Positions 1 to 9,905 are shown, counted from the stretch's first letter. The stretch: 64,000 bases of DNA from Pelagicoccus sp. SDUM812005 (GCF_031127875.1 NZ_JARXIA010000027.1:1-64000); one strand, 5' to 3'. The notes: a model not told the origin generated them from the letters alone. Program-made: numbers and translations.

Positions 1-666
1 AACGCGAAGTACATGGGCAACATCACCCAGCTCGACCACGCCCTCGGCATGGTGCTCGACGCCTTGGAGGAGGTAGGGGAGAGCGAGAATACCTTCGTCT
101 TTTTCACCTCGGACAACGGACCTGTCGGAAACTTTGGCGGAACCAGCGGCGGCTTGCGCGGCGGCAAGCGCAGCGAGTACGAAGGCGGCATTCGAGTTCC
201 CGGGCTGGTGCGCTGGCCGGAACGTATCCAACCTGGCAGTACGAGCGAGGTGCCGGTTATAGGGAGCGACGTTTTTGCTACGGTGCTGGATTTGGTCGAC
301 TTGCCCTTGCCGACGGACCGCACGATTGACGGAGTCAGCATGGTACCTGCCCTCTCGGGAAAGCCTGTCGAGCGGCCGATTCCGCTCTTTTGGCGCACGC
401 ACGTTTCGCCGCCGGATCAGCGCGTTGCGATGCGAATTGGGGACTGGAAGATCGTCGGGAACGACGTGCTGACCAAGTTCGAGCTCTACAACGTGCAAAA
501 CGATTGGCAGGAGAAGAGCGACCTCTCGCAGCAGATGCCGGAGAAAACCGAGGAGATGAAAAAGATCCTTATCGACCTTTGGACCAATATTGAAGCGGAA
601 GGACCCAAGGAATGGTGGGAGAGCGATCGTCAGCCAGTCAAGAAAGGCGGGACGCTGAGCTACTGA
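1..666 (+). CDS. Sulfatase, C-terminal part (5' end outside window)
   Basis: The reading frame is open from the first base, so this is the last 221 residues of a longer gene. It carries the late landmarks of type I (S1 family) sulfatases: F-F-T-S-D-N-G-P, whose Asp-Asn helps bind the active-site calcium, then GGKRSEYEGGIRVP, a conserved arm of the active site, and the small C-terminal subdomain with DWKIV and ELYNVQND. The formylglycine motif would lie upstream and cannot be checked. It is expected to be secreted and to remove sulfate esters from a glycan. It sits 43 bp ahead of a GH29 fucosidase on the same strand, which fits desulfation of a sulfated fucan. Substrate position cannot be told from the sequence. 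Confidence 0.9.
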   Translation, partial: NAKYMGNITQLDHALGMVLDALEEVGESENTFVFFTSDNGPVGNFGGTSGGLRGGKRSEYEGGIRVPGLVRWPERIQPGSTSEVPVIGSDVFATVLDLVDLPLPTDRTIDGVSMVPALSGKPVERPIPLFWRTHVSPPDQRVAMRIGDWKIVGNDVLTKFELYNVQNDWQEKSDLSQQMPEKTEEMKKILIDLWTNIEAEGPKEWWESDRQPVKKGGTLSY

Positions 667-709
667 TCCAGAAGCCTGCGGTTCAAGCGTGATAACGAAG
701 CATTTTAGA

Positions 710-2155
710 ATGAATAAGAGAAAAAGACTATTTACCCTGTTGATTACCTTTCTGACGATCGCGCCGGTGCTCGTTCGCTCGGCCCCGAAAGACGATTCCC
801 ACATGGAGTGGTGGCGAGACGCCCGTTACGGCATGTTTATCCATTGGGGGTTGTATTCAATTGCTGGAGGCGAATGGAAGGGGAAGGACTACGGCAAGGA
901 GCAAGGCGGCGCGAGCGCCGAGTGGCTGATGAAGAGCGCCGACATTTCCAAGGAGGAGTACCGCGCCACCTTGACGCCGCAGTTCAATCCCACGTCCTTC
1001 GATGCGGAGGAGTGGGTTTCGGTCGCGAAGGAAGCCGGTATGAAGTACGTGGTCATTACTTCCAAGCATCACGATGGTTTCGCCCTGTTCGATACGGAGG
1101 CCACGGATTACGACGTGATGGATGCCACCCCGTTCAAGCGGGATATCATCAAGGAGCTTTCCGAGGAATGCGCCAAGCAAGGCCTGCGCTTCGGAGTCTA
1201 CTATTCCCAAACCAAGGACTGGTACCATCGTGGACTGGGCAAGGGTTCGGGAACTTTGAGCAACGAGGACTACCTGGAGCTGGTTCAAATCCAATTGGAC
1301 GAGCTCCTGTCGAAGTACGGCGATATGGCGGTGCTTTGGTTCGACACGGGTGGCAGCAACTTGATCGAAGCCGATGCCCAGGGAGCCAGGGTGCGCGAGC
1401 TGCAGCCCGATACGGTTATATGCAGCCGACTCTACAGTCGCCGGGTGCCGCTCGAGGATCGCAGGTATGCGGATTTCGAGTCGCTGCCGGACCGCATGCT
1501 GCCAGCGGAGCTCGCTACCGGTGATTCCGAAACTTGCATGACCTTGCGGCACAACTGGGGCTACGATCGCAACGACGACGCCTGGAAAAGCTCGAAGGAC
1601 GTCGTGGAGTTCCTGGCGCTTTGCGCGGCTCGCGGCGTGAACTTGCTGCTCAACGTGGGACCGACGCCGGAGGGTACCTTGCTGCCCGAGGAGATCGATC
1701 GCTTAACGGAGGTCGGCGCCTGGATGAAGGAAAACGGAGACGCCATTTATGGAACCCAGCAGTCGCCGCTCGATTACGACTTTTGGTGGGGAGCGATGAC
1801 CCGGAAGGAAAATAAGCTTTATCTGCACGTCCTGGAATGGAAGCGGGAAGGCATCGAGTTCAACGGCATCGCGGCCAAGCCCTCCAAGGCCTATTTCCTC
1901 GCGGATCCGAAGCAAAAGCCCTTGCCCCTGATTTACGATGCGAAGGGTGCGGTTACGAAGGTCAAGGTTCCTGCAAAGGCTCCAGACTCCAAGAATACGG
2001 TGATCGTGGTAGAGTATGCGGAGTCGATCGTAGTGGATTCGGATGCGAAAGGTAAGTACCATTGGTACACCAATCGCAGGACGCGGCATACCGATATCGA
2101 GAAGAGCGAAGCCGCCGGCCGGCACGCGTTGCCGCAAGCCGTTACCGGAAATTGA
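710..2155 (+). CDS. GH29 alpha-L-fucosidase, secreted
   Basis: Exo-alpha-L-fucosidase of family GH29, predicted to release terminal L-fucose by a retaining mechanism in the periplasm or outside the cell. Visible landmarks: HMEWWRDARYGMFIHWGLYS near the start of the barrel, TSKHHDGFALFDT, and VLWFDTGGS, whose Asp is the expected nucleophile (residue 212 counted from this start). The late NLLLNVGPTPEGTLL stretch is also typical of the family. An in-frame GTG at 689 would add seven residues; I chose the ATG at 710 because MNKRKRLF plus a hydrophobic run then makes a normal signal peptide. Length (481 residues) suits a GH29 with its C-terminal beta-sandwich. It lies between a sulfatase and a second GH29-like gene. 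Confidence 0.92.
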   Translation: MNKRKRLFTLLITFLTIAPVLVRSAPKDDSHMEWWRDARYGMFIHWGLYSIAGGEWKGKDYGKEQGGASAEWLMKSADISKEEYRATLTPQFNPTSFDAEEWVSVAKEAGMKYVVITSKHHDGFALFDTEATDYDVMDATPFKRDIIKELSEECAKQGLRFGVYYSQTKDWYHRGLGKGSGTLSNEDYLELVQIQLDELLSKYGDMAVLWFDTGGSNLIEADAQGARVRELQPDTVICSRLYSRRVPLEDRRYADFESLPDRMLPAELATGDSETCMTLRHNWGYDRNDDAWKSSKDVVEFLALCAARGVNLLLNVGPTPEGTLLPEEIDRLTEVGAWMKENGDAIYGTQQSPLDYDFWWGAMTRKENKLYLHVLEWKREGIEFNGIAAKPSKAYFLADPKQKPLPLIYDAKGAVTKVKVPAKAPDSKNTVIVVEYAESIVVDSDAKGKYHWYTNRRTRHTDIEKSEAAGRHALPQAVTGN

Positions 2156-2208
2156 TATAGGAAACGAGGCGAAGGGCCAAGGCAGGACACGAACGATATT
2201 TAGTCACT

Positions 2209-3702
2209 ATGAAAGCAATCACTTCGCTTTGGATAAGGTGCCTACTATTCGGCAGCGCTCTGGCGACGCTCGTTTCGTGTGCGTCGCAAGTATCTGAAGA
2301 TAAAGCGGAATCCCCGGCTGATATTTCAATCGAATTCAGTTCTCCGCAGAGTGTGTATTTGCATAATAATAGAGCTTCCAAGCCGCTTGGCAGTTCGGAC
2401 TTGGTGATCGAGCGCGGGAACACTAAATGGACTGGGGACGCTACGCTGGTATGGGAAGCGGACGTGCCGGAAAAAGACGAATACGAAGTGTACCTGATCG
2501 CCAGCGTGGACGAAGCTGGTGGCGGAACGATGCTGACTCTGGAAACGGAAACGGGAACCAGCGAGCTTGCGATCTCGCAAACGTCGGGTCCCTTTCCGGG
2601 AGGCGAGAACTTCGCGGTTTCGGAAGCTCTCAACTTCGAACGGGTGAAGCTGCCGGGAACCGTCTCGCTGAACGCTGGCTTGCAGCTGATATCGGTATCC
2701 ACGCCACGCAGCGATTCGGATGCGGTTTTGCTCCATTTTCGTTCTTTCGAATTGCTGCCTGTTTCCAAGAAGGAATCCATCGCGCAGGAGGAGGCCCGGG
2801 CCCAGGCGGCCAGAGCCAGCGTAGACTGGTTCGTGGAGACCGGATACGGATTGATGTTTCACTGGACGTCGCGAACTCCCCAGCAGGATGCTACCATCAA
2901 GCCATTCGAGGAAGCGGTTAACGAATTCGACGTGGATCGGTTTGCCGCAATGGTGGAAGAAACCGGGGCAGGCTATGTCTACTTTCCCATCGGGCATGCC
3001 GAACCCTATTGCCCGGCTCCGCTGGAAAGTTGGGAGCGTATCCATCCTGGCCATACCACACGACGCGACTTGCTGGAAGAGCTTGCCAATGCTCTCAATG
3101 CGAAGGGGATCCGTCTGCTCTGTTATGTGAACGGACCCTTGGGATTGGGGTACCCTCGTTATGGCGGAGCGACTCCAGAGCAGGAGCGGGCTTTCGTCGA
3201 GAACTTCGACGCTATCCTTACGGAGTTGGGGACGCGCTATAAGGACAAGATCGCAGGGTATTGGTTTGATACGATGATATCGATCTTCAAGGGCTTCCCG
3301 GAACTTCCATTTGAAGATCTGTTTAATGCTGCGAAAGTGGGGAACAAGGATCGTATCATTTGCTTGAACGCTTGGATTTGGCCGGATGTTTCGCCTTGGC
3401 AGGACTATTGGGCGGGCGAGGTACAGCATCCCCTCGATCCTCCCGTCAACGGTTTCATGAAAAACGGTCCTTCTCCTCATCTGCCTTACCAGGTACTGCT
3501 CACCATGGAAAAGCACGCTTGGGGAGCGAAGGAAACCGGGATCCTCGACCCGAAATTTACGGCGGAAGAGCTAGGGGCATACATAAGGGATTGCATGGAT
3601 AACGGCGGTTTCGTGACCGTAAACCTTTCGGTTTATCAGGATGGAACGGTTGGCGAGAAAGCGCTGGAGGTTATGCGTGGCGTCAAAGAGCGAATTCGGT
3701 AG
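2209..3702 (+). CDS. Divergent GH29-like fucosidase lipoprotein
   Basis: The 497-residue protein starts with a lipoprotein signal ending in L-V-S-C (Cys24), so it is likely membrane-anchored. Residues about 30-190 look like a beta-sandwich carbohydrate-binding or ancillary domain. The rest resembles a GH29 barrel: ETGYGLMFHWTSRTP replaces the usual GxFIHWG, and GYWFDTM has an Asp (D354) where GH29 keeps its nucleophile after W-F. The usual HHDGF motif is replaced by YFPIGHAEPYC, so the substrate-binding wall differs from the two ordinary GH29 enzymes in this window. Seen: lipobox, HW and WFD motifs. Inferred: a retaining alpha-fucosidase-like enzyme, possibly with altered linkage or sulfated-substrate preference. 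A new subfamily or a neighbouring clan R family is possible. Confidence 0.7.
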   Translation: MKAITSLWIRCLLFGSALATLVSCASQVSEDKAESPADISIEFSSPQSVYLHNNRASKPLGSSDLVIERGNTKWTGDATLVWEADVPEKDEYEVYLIASVDEAGGGTMLTLETETGTSELAISQTSGPFPGGENFAVSEALNFERVKLPGTVSLNAGLQLISVSTPRSDSDAVLLHFRSFELLPVSKKESIAQEEARAQAARASVDWFVETGYGLMFHWTSRTPQQDATIKPFEEAVNEFDVDRFAAMVEETGAGYVYFPIGHAEPYCPAPLESWERIHPGHTTRRDLLEELANALNAKGIRLLCYVNGPLGLGYPRYGGATPEQERAFVENFDAILTELGTRYKDKIAGYWFDTMISIFKGFPELPFEDLFNAAKVGNKDRIICLNAWIWPDVSPWQDYWAGEVQHPLDPPVNGFMKNGPSPHLPYQVLLTMEKHAWGAKETGILDPKFTAEELGAYIRDCMDNGGFVTVNLSVYQDGTVGEKALEVMRGVKERIR

Positions 3703-3801
3703 CGCTTTGTTTTCAAAATAGGGATTGGACGGATCGGGTAAGTGATCATTCTATAAATTTATAAGTCGCTAAGAGGGGAATCTTGGATATCCCTTGTTGG
3801 G

Positions 3802-5697
3802 ATGTGGAAAGAATTTTTTATGTGTAGGATACCTCGTTCATTTAAAGACTTTTCCTTAGGCGTTGGAACGCTCCTGATCGGGCTTCCCGCTTTGCTTTTG
3901 GCTAAGCCTGTATATGTGGATGCCAATAGGGGAGACGACGCCAACGCCGGTAGCCTCGAGAGCCCCTTGAAGACGATTCAGCAGGCTGCGGAGGTGATGG
4001 AGAACGGCGATGTTTGTTATATACGCGAAGGGGTTTATCGAGAAACGGTAACTCCAAATAAGGATGGGCTGAGCTTCAAGGCATTCGAAGACGAGTACGT
4101 TCTTATAACCGGCTTGGATATCATCGAGGGCTGGAAACTGTATCAGGACGGAATCCTGCAAGCGCCCTCCCGCGCCAAAATAACGCAGGTATTCGTCGGA
4201 GGAAAACGGATGCACTGGGCTCGTTATCCCAACGAAGATGGGGATATGCTGAGCACCGACGAGCTCGATCGGGTAGACATCAAGACGGAGATGCCTACCG
4301 GACTGGTCACCTTCGAACGCATGGAGGCGAAGCCCGACGACTACTGGGTGGGCGCCTATTTCATGGGATTGCCCACGACTCGAAACTGGTGGACCGGGCA
4401 CCGGGGGCGGGTCGAATCCTCGTCGGGGAAGACGATCACCTGTACCGACCTGAGCGGTTTGTGGAAGAACCCAAAGTTCCAGTTCACGGGCGAAGGGGCC
4501 GGATATATCATCGGGCATTTGAACGCATTGGACGCGGCGGGCGAGTGGCACTGGCAGGATGAGACCCTTTACCTAAAGCTGCCCGAATCGATGGATGAGT
4601 CATCGACGCTTGTCGAAGGGCGCACGCGGGTTCACGGCTTTAACCTGACCGACAAGAAGTATATAAGCTTGGAAGGGCTGCACTTTAAGGCTGCCGATAT
4701 CCATATGCCGGACTCTGACCACTGTACGATACGTCGCTGCACGGTACGCTATGGAGGGACCTTCGAAACCTTTTACGCCGGGGGGCAGAGTCAACGGGAA
4801 GCCTGGGGCGACTTCGAAAACGGGGCCTCCTGCATTTTCGTAGGCGGGGACCACAATGTGGTGAAGGACTGCTATGTAAGCGGTTCCTGGACGCATGGCA
4901 TTTCGCTTTGGGGTAACCATAACTTGCTGGAGAACTCGATCGCGGAGCAATGCAATTGGCAGGGCGAGCGCTTCTCGCCCATTTGGGCTCCGGGCGACGA
5001 TAATAAAATTATTCGCAATACCAGCCGGTTCGGTGGACGCGATGGCATCGAGCTCGGAAACCGTAGCTTTGGAATCAAGGTGGCCCACCGAGCTTTGGTT
5101 CAATACAACCATGTTCATAACCATGGATACTTGGTTCCTGATTCCGGACTGTTCTATACGAATCACCAAGGAACCTCGCCCTTGGCGGAGTCGGAGGTTT
5201 CCTACAACGTAATGCACGATTTCATGAGCGATCATAAAGGTGCGGTGGGAATCTATCTGGATAATTCAAGCAGCGGCTACAAGATCCACCACAACGTGGT
5301 TTGGAACGCCCATGACGGGATCCGCACCCGCTCGGCAACGGAAAACTATTTCGTTAACAATACCCTGATGAATGTGCAGATCGCTATCGAAGTGCGCGGC
5401 AGCGAACGGAAGGGGGCGGTTATCGTCTCGCAGAATAATCTGGTCGAGGTGGACAATATCTACGGGATTACGAAGTCGCATAATAGCGTGGTCGACGCCA
5501 GCGTCTTTAACGATGCCGCGAACGGAGACTACACTTTGCGTCCCGGGGCGTCCGCGATCGACGCGGGGGTTCGGGTGGAAGGGATTACGGAAGCTGTCGT
5601 AGGAGGAGCTCCCGACCTGGGCGCCTACGAGTTTGGAAGCCCGGTCTGGAGCGCGGGGGCCAGCCTGCAGGTGCCGACCTTTCCTGACGAGGAATAG
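3802..5697 (+). CDS. Secreted right-handed beta-helix enzyme (GH141-like)
   Basis: A signal peptide (hydrophobic run about residues 18-35, ending LLLAKP) is followed by YVDANRGDDANAGSLESPLKTIQQA, the usual opening of DUF1565/parallel beta-helix carbohydrate enzymes. Asn- and His-rich rungs follow, such as NHVHNHGYLVPDSGLFYTN and YKIHHNVVWNAHDGIRTRS. The length (631 residues) and a non-helical insertion around residues 110-220 fit GH141, a family with alpha-L-fucosidase and xylanase members often found in fucoidan loci. Polysaccharide lyase or C5-epimerase families with the same fold cannot be excluded. An ATG at 3820 would shorten the protein by six residues and still leave a signal peptide. 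It lies directly before TonB receptor 1, after two fucosidase genes. Confidence 0.7.
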   Translation: MWKEFFMCRIPRSFKDFSLGVGTLLIGLPALLLAKPVYVDANRGDDANAGSLESPLKTIQQAAEVMENGDVCYIREGVYRETVTPNKDGLSFKAFEDEYVLITGLDIIEGWKLYQDGILQAPSRAKITQVFVGGKRMHWARYPNEDGDMLSTDELDRVDIKTEMPTGLVTFERMEAKPDDYWVGAYFMGLPTTRNWWTGHRGRVESSSGKTITCTDLSGLWKNPKFQFTGEGAGYIIGHLNALDAAGEWHWQDETLYLKLPESMDESSTLVEGRTRVHGFNLTDKKYISLEGLHFKAADIHMPDSDHCTIRRCTVRYGGTFETFYAGGQSQREAWGDFENGASCIFVGGDHNVVKDCYVSGSWTHGISLWGNHNLLENSIAEQCNWQGERFSPIWAPGDDNKIIRNTSRFGGRDGIELGNRSFGIKVAHRALVQYNHVHNHGYLVPDSGLFYTNHQGTSPLAESEVSYNVMHDFMSDHKGAVGIYLDNSSSGYKIHHNVVWNAHDGIRTRSATENYFVNNTLMNVQIAIEVRGSERKGAVIVSQNNLVEVDNIYGITKSHNSVVDASVFNDAANGDYTLRPGASAIDAGVRVEGITEAVVGGAPDLGAYEFGSPVWSAGASLQVPTFPDEE

Positions 5698-5786
5698 TGG
5701 ATTTCAAAGCGAAGGCGTCCTACTGGCCGCCTTGCATGCGACGGCGGACGGGGAAACTTGTTCGCTAGGTCGCAGCTTTTCAGGCA

Positions 5787-5819
5787 AGGGCCGGCAGTCC
5801 GTGGAGGATTGCAGGCCCT
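5787..5819 (+). terminator. Hairpin after the beta-helix gene, weak terminator
   Basis: AGGGCC...GGCCCT arms continue into GCAGTCC/GGATTGC (one G-T pair) with a single mismatch and a five-base loop. It lies 90 bp after the stop at 5697. The tail CTTCCTG is poor in T, so intrinsic termination is uncertain. Confidence 0.4.
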
Positions 5820-5934
5820 CTTCCTGTTGAGGCGACGATAGGGTTTCAGCGATTGGGATTTAGCTATAAATTCTTGGGGTGAGGCACGATCTGAGCAGGC
5901 CAGTTGGCGGCCTTGGCAGAGAAAAGTGGAGGTA

Positions 5935-5980
5935 TCCCTACGAATGGAGGGTTCCCTCATTTGCGGAGAAAGACTATGTT
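5935..5980 (+). promoter_or_regulatory. TCCCT/GGGTTCCC element plus -10, copy A
   Basis: The element TCCCTACGAATG-GAGGGTTCCC occupies 5935-5956. Its TTCCC begins exactly 23 nt before a -10-like TATGTT (5975-5980). The same layout occurs at 11611 and 16558. No good -35 hexamer is present, which is the usual form of an activator-dependent promoter. The proposed target is TonB receptor 1 at 6103. Confidence 0.65.
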
Positions 5981-6102
5981 GAGAGCCTCAAACGTGAATC
6001 GCTACCCCATAGCGCGCTTGTATCGATTGAGCGAAATGCCTCGGATTGAGCGTATGGTTCCGCCCAGGTTCAAAGCTAGAAACCCAGATCCCTATAAATA
6101 CT

Positions 6103-9100
6103 ATGAAGTACCCCTCCTTTACGATGCGGCGATTGGCCGCTATCGCCGGTGTCCCTTTGGTGCCGTTCATGCAGTTCGCTCAGGAGAACGAAGAGGCCTC
6201 CGAAGAAGAGATCTATGAACTCTCTCCGTTTACCGTAGATGGCTCCGAAGATCAGGGCTACTACTCTTCTCAGACTATGGCTGGCGGCCGCTTGGCGACG
6301 GAGCTCTCGGACGTAGCGACTTCCGTACAGGTCATCACTGAGGAGTTTATCCAGGACATCGGTGCCATCAGCATGGATGAGATTCTCCAGTATACGACCG
6401 GTACGGAAGCGGTCGGCTCCATGAGCGACTACCTAGCCTACGATCAAACGACCACTGGCGGCGACATCGATACTTCCGAGGCCCGCCAGAACCCGCAGTC
6501 GGCTGTGCGTATCCGCGGATTTGCGGCTCCTACGCGGACCACGAATTATTTTGAGTCGGCGGGAGGGTTCAGCAGTTACGTTTCGAATCGTGTCGATATC
6601 AATCGCGGCGCGAATTCCTTCCTCTTCGGGTTGGGATCGCCCGGTGGAATCATCAATTCCTCGCTACAGCAAGCGAACCTGAAGAAGGAGTCGATCAACC
6701 TGAATCATCGCTTTTCGACTGAGGACTTCGAGGACAATTTCTCTCAGAGCTACTCGGCCAACATGAACAAGATCTTGATCGAGGATAAGCTCGCGGTGCG
6801 GTTCGCCCTTCAGGAAACGGAGAGCGAATACATGCAGAAGCCAGCTTGGAGCGATTCCTCGCGTCGTTATGTGGCGGTCAAGTTCAAGCCCTTCAAGGAG
6901 CGGAATATCAATATTAACGGACACTACGAAATCGGGCACGACTCGGGCGTGCCGGTGGACCGGTTGGTTCCCTTGGAGACCTTGAGCACCTTCTTGGATG
7001 ATCCCTATGGAACGGTTTGGGGAAGCTCCTTGGACGGCGAGATCACCAATGCTGCGGGACGTCGCATCAGCGATCCCTTCAATAGCATTTACCATGGGGA
7101 AGCTGGCGTAGACGATGGATTCCTGACTTATCGGGGCAAGGACGCGGAAGGAAACTATGTGAGCTCCGAGTTGTACGGCGGGCAAATGATTTTGACGAAG
7201 GATTCGTACGTGTCGCTTTACGATGGTTCGTCGGGCCGCACCGATGGCTTGGCGGATCGAGCGGTATTCGCGGGAACCTTGAATCGCATTCCGCAGGCCG
7301 TCACTGAGTTCAATCCGAACGGGGTCGCTCTCGAGAGTGGGGAAAGGATCTTGGCCGCGAATTCCGGCTTGGGCAGCCTCAACGCGACGGAGTTCCCCGA
7401 GTACGTCGGTTTCGCCAACGTGGGACTATTGGACTACGACGTCTTCGATTTCAGGAGGAACCTGATCAGCGGCTCGATCGATAACCGCAGCTCCGATTTC
7501 GCCCGCAAGATGTTCTTTGTGGACGCCGCGACCAAGGACGGGAACTTCGGGGTGGAGATCGGCTACCATAGGGAGCACTCTTCCCAGGAAAGTTTCGTAG
7601 CGGTGAAGTCGGCGACGATCGACATCGATATGAACTATACGAATCCGATCGGTCCCATCGATCCGGAAACTGGATACGGCGTGCCGAATCCGAACTTTGG
7701 GCGTCTCTATTTTTCTACGCCTCGGACGGCGCTGCGAACCGATAATTTCGACGAGCGCGAAGCGATGCGCGCCACCGCTTTCGCCAAGTTCGATTTCCAG
7801 GAAAAGTTCGACGGCTTCCTTTCGCATTTCGGGCGTCACACCGCCTCGGTGCTGGTAGACCAATCCACGGTAAGGACGGAACGCTTTACCCAGGCGCCCA
7901 CTGCTTCCGGAGCGGATTCGTTCTTCCACTTGGGAGAGGATGCTACGTCCCCGCAGCGCGGTTGGGCTGGCGTTTTCTATATCTCCGATCCGTACCTGGA
8001 GGCTTTCGAGAACCCGAACTTCCAGTTGTCGGATTTCTATACGACAGGTGTGGCCAAAGATACGGTTCTGAAGTTCGATGGCGATGCGGATGTGCCGTTG
8101 CTTTATCTGAGCAGAGGCGATCCGGCGACCGAAGCAGGTCCCGGCACGGTGGCTAACGACGAAACCGCTGCCATGGGTAGCTTCACTCCAGGCTTTCTGG
8201 ATCGGGGGGGCGTCCTGACTCAGACGGATGTCTCGTCCCAGGCCTTGAATTTGCAGAGCCATTTCCTGCGTGGCCACTTGGTTGCGAACGTCGGTTATCG
8301 TGAGGACAAAGTGGAGCAGATCCGCAACGGTACGCCGCTGCGCTATGGTATTCCGGACGAGAACGGAGAGCTGCCGGAAGGGCGCGTCGAAGGTCCCGCC
8401 GAGTTGAACAACGTACCGCTTCTCGATTCCGAGAACTTTACGCTGGAGAATGGCGAACTCGAAGTGTCTCCAAAAACGGATACGTTTGGATACGGGCTTG
8501 TCTTCAAGACTCCGCAGCGCGTGTTGCCGGATTGGCTGTCATTGAATGCCCACTACGGAGAGTCCTCGAACTTCAGTCCGAATCCAGGCAGCTTCGACTT
8601 TTGGGGCAATACCGTTCCCGGCGCCAGCGGCGAGACCAAGGAATACGGAATTACCATCGGCCTTTTTAAGAACAAGTTGTCAGCGCGCATCAACCGCTAC
8701 GAGTCCGCCCTCATAAACGGCCAGTTCAACAGGGTTACGGAGGCGTCCGGGCAGCTCATCCGGCAGCAAGCGCGCTGGGTTGGCTCTTCCTACACCTACT
8801 TGATGCAATACGACAAGAACCTAGACGGCGTGTTCGACGATCCTTCCGACGATCAAATTACAGCTTGGATCGATGAGAGTGGGTCCTTCCAGTCCTCAGC
8901 TGGTCCTGATGGTATCTTGGACTTCCGCCAGAACCAGAGATTCATGGAGACCTTGGGCAGAGAGTATCCAACGCTTGGCGAGGTCGGAGACATGTGGAAG
9001 GCCATCGAAGGTTTCTGGTCGGACTTTGCGAAGGAAACCGATGCCTGGGACTATGGTCCTGGAGACGAGAATACCGATCCTTACTTCATCCATACGCCTA

Positions 9101-9852
9101 ACCTGACGGATATCATGTCGGATACTTCGGACATGCGGTCGGAAGGAACGGAGCTGACCTTGACTTGGAATCCGTCCCGCCAGCTCCGAATCTCGATGAG
9201 CGGCAGCGTGAGCGACGTTGCTCAGGATAATATCGCTCCTCGCTTCGAGCGCATGTTGGAGGAGTGGGTGGAAGCTCTCTCTGCAGTGCCGAACGGTCCG
9301 CGCTTTGCCGGCAACCACTTGAACAACGCTTTGGCTAACCACCTGCGCGATCCGTATCTGGCGACGAACATCATCATGAAGCCAATTCAGAGCGGACAGG
9401 CCCAGTCGCTCTTCAAGGCTCAGGCTTTGGAAGGCTCGACCAGTCCCGAGCACGCTCGCTACAGCTTCCGCGCTCTTGGAAACTACACCTTCAAGGACGG
9501 AGCGATGAAGGGCCTCAAGGTCGGCGGTTCCTACCGTTGGACGGATGCCCGCGCCATCGGTTATGCTTATACGACGAAGATCTTCTTGCCCGAGACGCAG
9601 GCTATCGAGATCCCGGTTGTGGACGTCAATAAGCCGTACTATGGCGAACCCAGCACTCAGGTCGATATTTGGTTCGGATACAGCCGGAAGGTTTTCAACG
9701 ACAAAGCGAAGTGGAGCACGCAGCTCAACATTCGGGACCTGTTTGCGGACGACGAGCCTCTGGTGGTCCAGGTCCAGCCGGACGGCAGTCCTGCCCGTAT
9801 CGCCTTCCCGGCGCCGCGCCAAATCGTTTGGTCCAATTCTTTGAGCTTTTAA
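6103..9852 (+). CDS. TonB-dependent receptor 1 (Verrucomicrobia type)
   Basis: Outer-membrane TonB-dependent transporter of 1249 residues. The N-terminus MKYPSFTMRRLAAIAGVPLV followed by ...FAQ is a signal peptide; the mature protein opens with EEIYELSPFTVDGSEDQGYY, a signature shared with the other two receptors here. A plug domain follows (AGGRLATELSDVATSVQVI, IRGF, then NRGANSFLFGLGSPGGIIN), then a long barrel ending in F (IVWSNSLSF), the usual Bam-recognised last residue. No STN signalling domain and no adjacent SusD are present. A TTG at 6046 could add 19 residues, but the ATG at 6103 begins a proper signal peptide. It is flanked by GH29 and beta-helix genes, so a fucan fragment is the likely substrate. 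Confidence 0.9.
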   Translation: MKYPSFTMRRLAAIAGVPLVPFMQFAQENEEASEEEIYELSPFTVDGSEDQGYYSSQTMAGGRLATELSDVATSVQVITEEFIQDIGAISMDEILQYTTGTEAVGSMSDYLAYDQTTTGGDIDTSEARQNPQSAVRIRGFAAPTRTTNYFESAGGFSSYVSNRVDINRGANSFLFGLGSPGGIINSSLQQANLKKESINLNHRFSTEDFEDNFSQSYSANMNKILIEDKLAVRFALQETESEYMQKPAWSDSSRRYVAVKFKPFKERNININGHYEIGHDSGVPVDRLVPLETLSTFLDDPYGTVWGSSLDGEITNAAGRRISDPFNSIYHGEAGVDDGFLTYRGKDAEGNYVSSELYGGQMILTKDSYVSLYDGSSGRTDGLADRAVFAGTLNRIPQAVTEFNPNGVALESGERILAANSGLGSLNATEFPEYVGFANVGLLDYDVFDFRRNLISGSIDNRSSDFARKMFFVDAATKDGNFGVEIGYHREHSSQESFVAVKSATIDIDMNYTNPIGPIDPETGYGVPNPNFGRLYFSTPRTALRTDNFDEREAMRATAFAKFDFQEKFDGFLSHFGRHTASVLVDQSTVRTERFTQAPTASGADSFFHLGEDATSPQRGWAGVFYISDPYLEAFENPNFQLSDFYTTGVAKDTVLKFDGDADVPLLYLSRGDPATEAGPGTVANDETAAMGSFTPGFLDRGGVLTQTDVSSQALNLQSHFLRGHLVANVGYREDKVEQIRNGTPLRYGIPDENGELPEGRVEGPAELNNVPLLDSENFTLENGELEVSPKTDTFGYGLVFKTPQRVLPDWLSLNAHYGESSNFSPNPGSFDFWGNTVPGASGETKEYGITIGLFKNKLSARINRYESALINGQFNRVTEASGQLIRQQARWVGSSYTYLMQYDKNLDGVFDDPSDDQITAWIDESGSFQSSAGPDGILDFRQNQRFMETLGREYPTLGEVGDMWKAIEGFWSDFAKETDAWDYGPGDENTDPYFIHTPNLTDIMSDTSDMRSEGTELTLTWNPSRQLRISMSGSVSDVAQDNIAPRFERMLEEWVEALSAVPNGPRFAGNHLNNALANHLRDPYLATNIIMKPIQSGQAQSLFKAQALEGSTSPEHARYSFRALGNYTFKDGAMKGLKVGGSYRWTDARAIGYAYTTKIFLPETQAIEIPVVDVNKPYYGEPSTQVDIWFGYSRKVFNDKAKWSTQLNIRDLFADDEPLVVQVQPDGSPARIAFPAPRQIVWSNSLSF

Positions 9853-9878
9853 AGCTGTTACTAAAAACCGAAACCCGC

Positions 9879-9905
9879 TTCTCGGCATCCCTCGGGTGCC
9901 GAGAA
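9879..9905 (+). other. Strong hairpin after TonB receptor 1
   Basis: TTCTCGGCATCC-CTC-GGGTGCCGAGAA forms a 12-bp stem with one T-G pair and a three-base loop, 26 bp after the receptor stop. It is not followed by a T run, so it is more likely an mRNA 3'-end stabiliser or a Rho-assisted stop than an intrinsic terminator. Confidence 0.5.

Larger units (their letters stand above)
5698..6102 (+). other. 405-bp leader region of TonB receptor 1
   Basis: No gene is supported here. It holds an imperfect hairpin at 5787-5819, the TCCCT...GGGTTCCC promoter element with its -10 at 5935-5980, and about 120 nt of transcribed leader before the receptor ATG. The leader contains CTACCCC at 6002-6008, a C-rich run also seen in several other leaders of this window. 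Confidence 0.6.
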
